Assembly (NCBI RefSeq): GCF_000153285.1
Contig: NZ_CH724168.1
Span: forward strand, 2,333,455-2,397,454
Length of the DNA stretch: 64,000 nucleotides
Source of the DNA: Synechococcus sp. WH 7805
GTDB lineage: Bacteria > Cyanobacteriota > Cyanobacteriia > PCC-6307 > Cyanobiaceae
Direction of reading: 5' to 3'
Positions 62,926 through 64,000 of this stretch are shown piece after piece. Under the pieces are notes generated by a model. That model saw only the letters and a list, made by a program, of their open reading frames with translations, ran no database searches and was not told the origin of the DNA. Numbering within the stretch: position 1 is the first letter of the stretch; each line of letters begins with the position of its first letter. Both the position numbers and the translations under genes were made by a program.

Positions 62926-63813
62926 CTAACTGTTTGCTGCAGATAAATAACTTTTTTTCAAGTAAATAGTCAATGCGAAAATGGCTGAAGGTGGAACAAG
63001 GTAAAGAAGCCAAACCAGACTTGGATAATTAATAATAACCGGGCCCAGGTGAATAATTGCTACTGCGGTAATTGTGCCGCCTACCGTTGACATTATCCTG
63101 TAGGTATGCTTAACAACTCTTTCTGTCTTGGAAATATTTTTACCAAAAAAGCCGCGAATGTCGTCATATCCAAAATATCCGAGCAATGCGCTTTGCCCAG
63201 ACAAAAGCAGTCCAGCTGCAAATGGTGTTAATGGAAAACCAATATCTTGTACATTCATGGGATCTATGAAAACTGCAAAAGGAATTAAGGCGATACCAAA
63301 AATACTGCCTAAAATCGCAAAGACTCCTGAAACCAGGTCAAGGTCAAGCTTTGGCTGTGGGAACGCTGCCCATCTGTAACCTGTCAATGCTCCATATGAA
63401 CCCGAAGCAAGTACTGTAAAAAGTAAGGCGCTATTTTCATTGATCATGACTCGGGTAGAGTAAACGCCAGAAGGATTTTGTATTACTAGGTAGAGCAATA
63501 AAACTGCAGCAGAAAGAAGTGCCAAAAACACTAGAAGCACTCCAAGCTTGCCATAAATTCTATGTTTTTCTGCTCCCTTCTTTGTAGCGATTGCGCCAAT
63601 GGACAAAACCACAAATATGCATGCACTTAGAGCATGTATGTGTTCTGATATTTGAGATAGTTTCATGTATATTCCAGTGTCTACGCTTGATGGGACTTCT
63701 TGAAGAGGTGCTAAGATTAATCGAGTCCCTAAAATTACTAGGGCTAGTATTCCGATAACTGAGATCAGTCTGGTTAAGGAGCTTGATTTTGTTTTCTCTA
63801 TGATTTGATTCAT
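62926..63813 (-). CDS. DUF2306-like multi-spanning membrane protein
   Basis: A 295-residue protein with about eight hydrophobic segments. EHIHALSACIFVVLSIGAIA then KKGAEKHRIYGKLGVLLVFL resembles the His-rich helix and RG(HR)xxGR block of DUF2306 proteins. ATG at 63813 (MNQIIEKTKSSSLTR) is preferred to 63906, which adds a non-membrane leader. AT-rich. Function unknown; the region 63907-64000 shows nothing more. Confidence 0.65.
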   Translation of the reverse strand: MNQIIEKTKSSSLTRLISVIGILALVILGTRLILAPLQEVPSSVDTGIYMKLSQISEHIHALSACIFVVLSIGAIATKKGAEKHRIYGKLGVLLVFLALLSAAVLLLYLVIQNPSGVYSTRVMINENSALLFTVLASGSYGALTGYRWAAFPQPKLDLDLVSGVFAILGSIFGIALIPFAVFIDPMNVQDIGFPLTPFAAGLLLSGQSALLGYFGYDDIRGFFGKNISKTERVVKHTYRIMSTVGGTITAVAIIHLGPVIINYPSLVWLLYLVPPSAIFALTIYLKKSYLSAANS

Positions 63814-64000
63814 GGTTGCTTGGTTGTAATTTTTATGTTGACAAAATGCCATTGCTTCTATTGTTGTGTCAACTGAATTTATAAAAAGTATATAAATCAT
63901 GGTCAAGGTTTGGGCAATTATGATCTTGCCCTTTTTGAAAATTGATTGCTTTTGTAAGGAATGTCAATGTGATTCAGCTTCGCCAAGTCTCTGGGACGCC

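Overview
The window is a picocyanobacterial chromosome segment, most likely a marine Synechococcus. The evidence is the kaiA-kaiB-kaiC clock cluster, an NblS-type sensor kinase, several proteins of cyanobacterial DUF families (DUF1825, DUF3086, DUF3119), a GluQ-RS, tight overlapping gene spacing, and a compact high-GC core followed by a lower-GC accessory stretch. These assignments come from reading the translated proteins; no database search was run.

The core (about 1-43,300) is dense and ordinary. It opens with the end of a SpoIID-like protein, a NagB-family protein and a fused 5-oxoprolinase. Next come YebC, TruB, a methyltransferase, ribosomal proteins L27 and L21 (reverse) and, divergently, kaiABC (9760-12611). 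kaiC meets the reverse-strand kinase nblS end to end. purD, purC and an outer-membrane/lipid A operon (bamA-lpxC-fabZ-lpxA-lpxB-msrA, 17906-24218) follow. Then come pepA, a GIY-YIG-like and a helix-hairpin-helix protein, an atypical LuxR regulator, tyrS, pyrF, plsY, an MlaE-type permease, an MFS carrier, tRNA-Gly(UCC), a glycogen-debranching enzyme, HU and GluQ-RS. The core ends in small secreted or membrane proteins and an HPPD-like VOC protein.

From about 43,300 to the right edge the character changes: lower GC, many very small genes, relics and duplications. The left side carries the decayed C-terminus of a tyrosine recombinase (43520-43651). Near 58,800 there is a 3' fragment of tRNA-Arg(UCU). 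Both are marks of integrating elements. Cargo includes Nif11-like and other small proteins, a second LuxR regulator, a methyltransferase, an RTX protein, a 16-unit LRR_5 + RTX protein with seven 132-bp tandem repeats, a GAF protein, a glycine-rich secreted protein and an 804-residue H-type-lectin-like protein.

The most striking feature is a set of shared non-coding flanks. At least five unrelated accessory genes are preceded by a leader with two TGGGGGAR boxes (44 bases apart in three copies) and a GATGGTG core, sometimes with a GGAGG/CCTCC hairpin. Five are followed by a common element of about 100-135 bases containing a CCC-GNAA-GGG hairpin, a TGTCG/CGACA stem and a terminator of consensus CCCCGYC-N6-GGCGGGG. 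A sixth gene has only the terminator. The same flanks around different secreted products suggest a common-flank cassette family or co-regulated regulon. A degraded gene family (DVFKAWL...DEADRLVGWHLG) is scattered between the cassettes.
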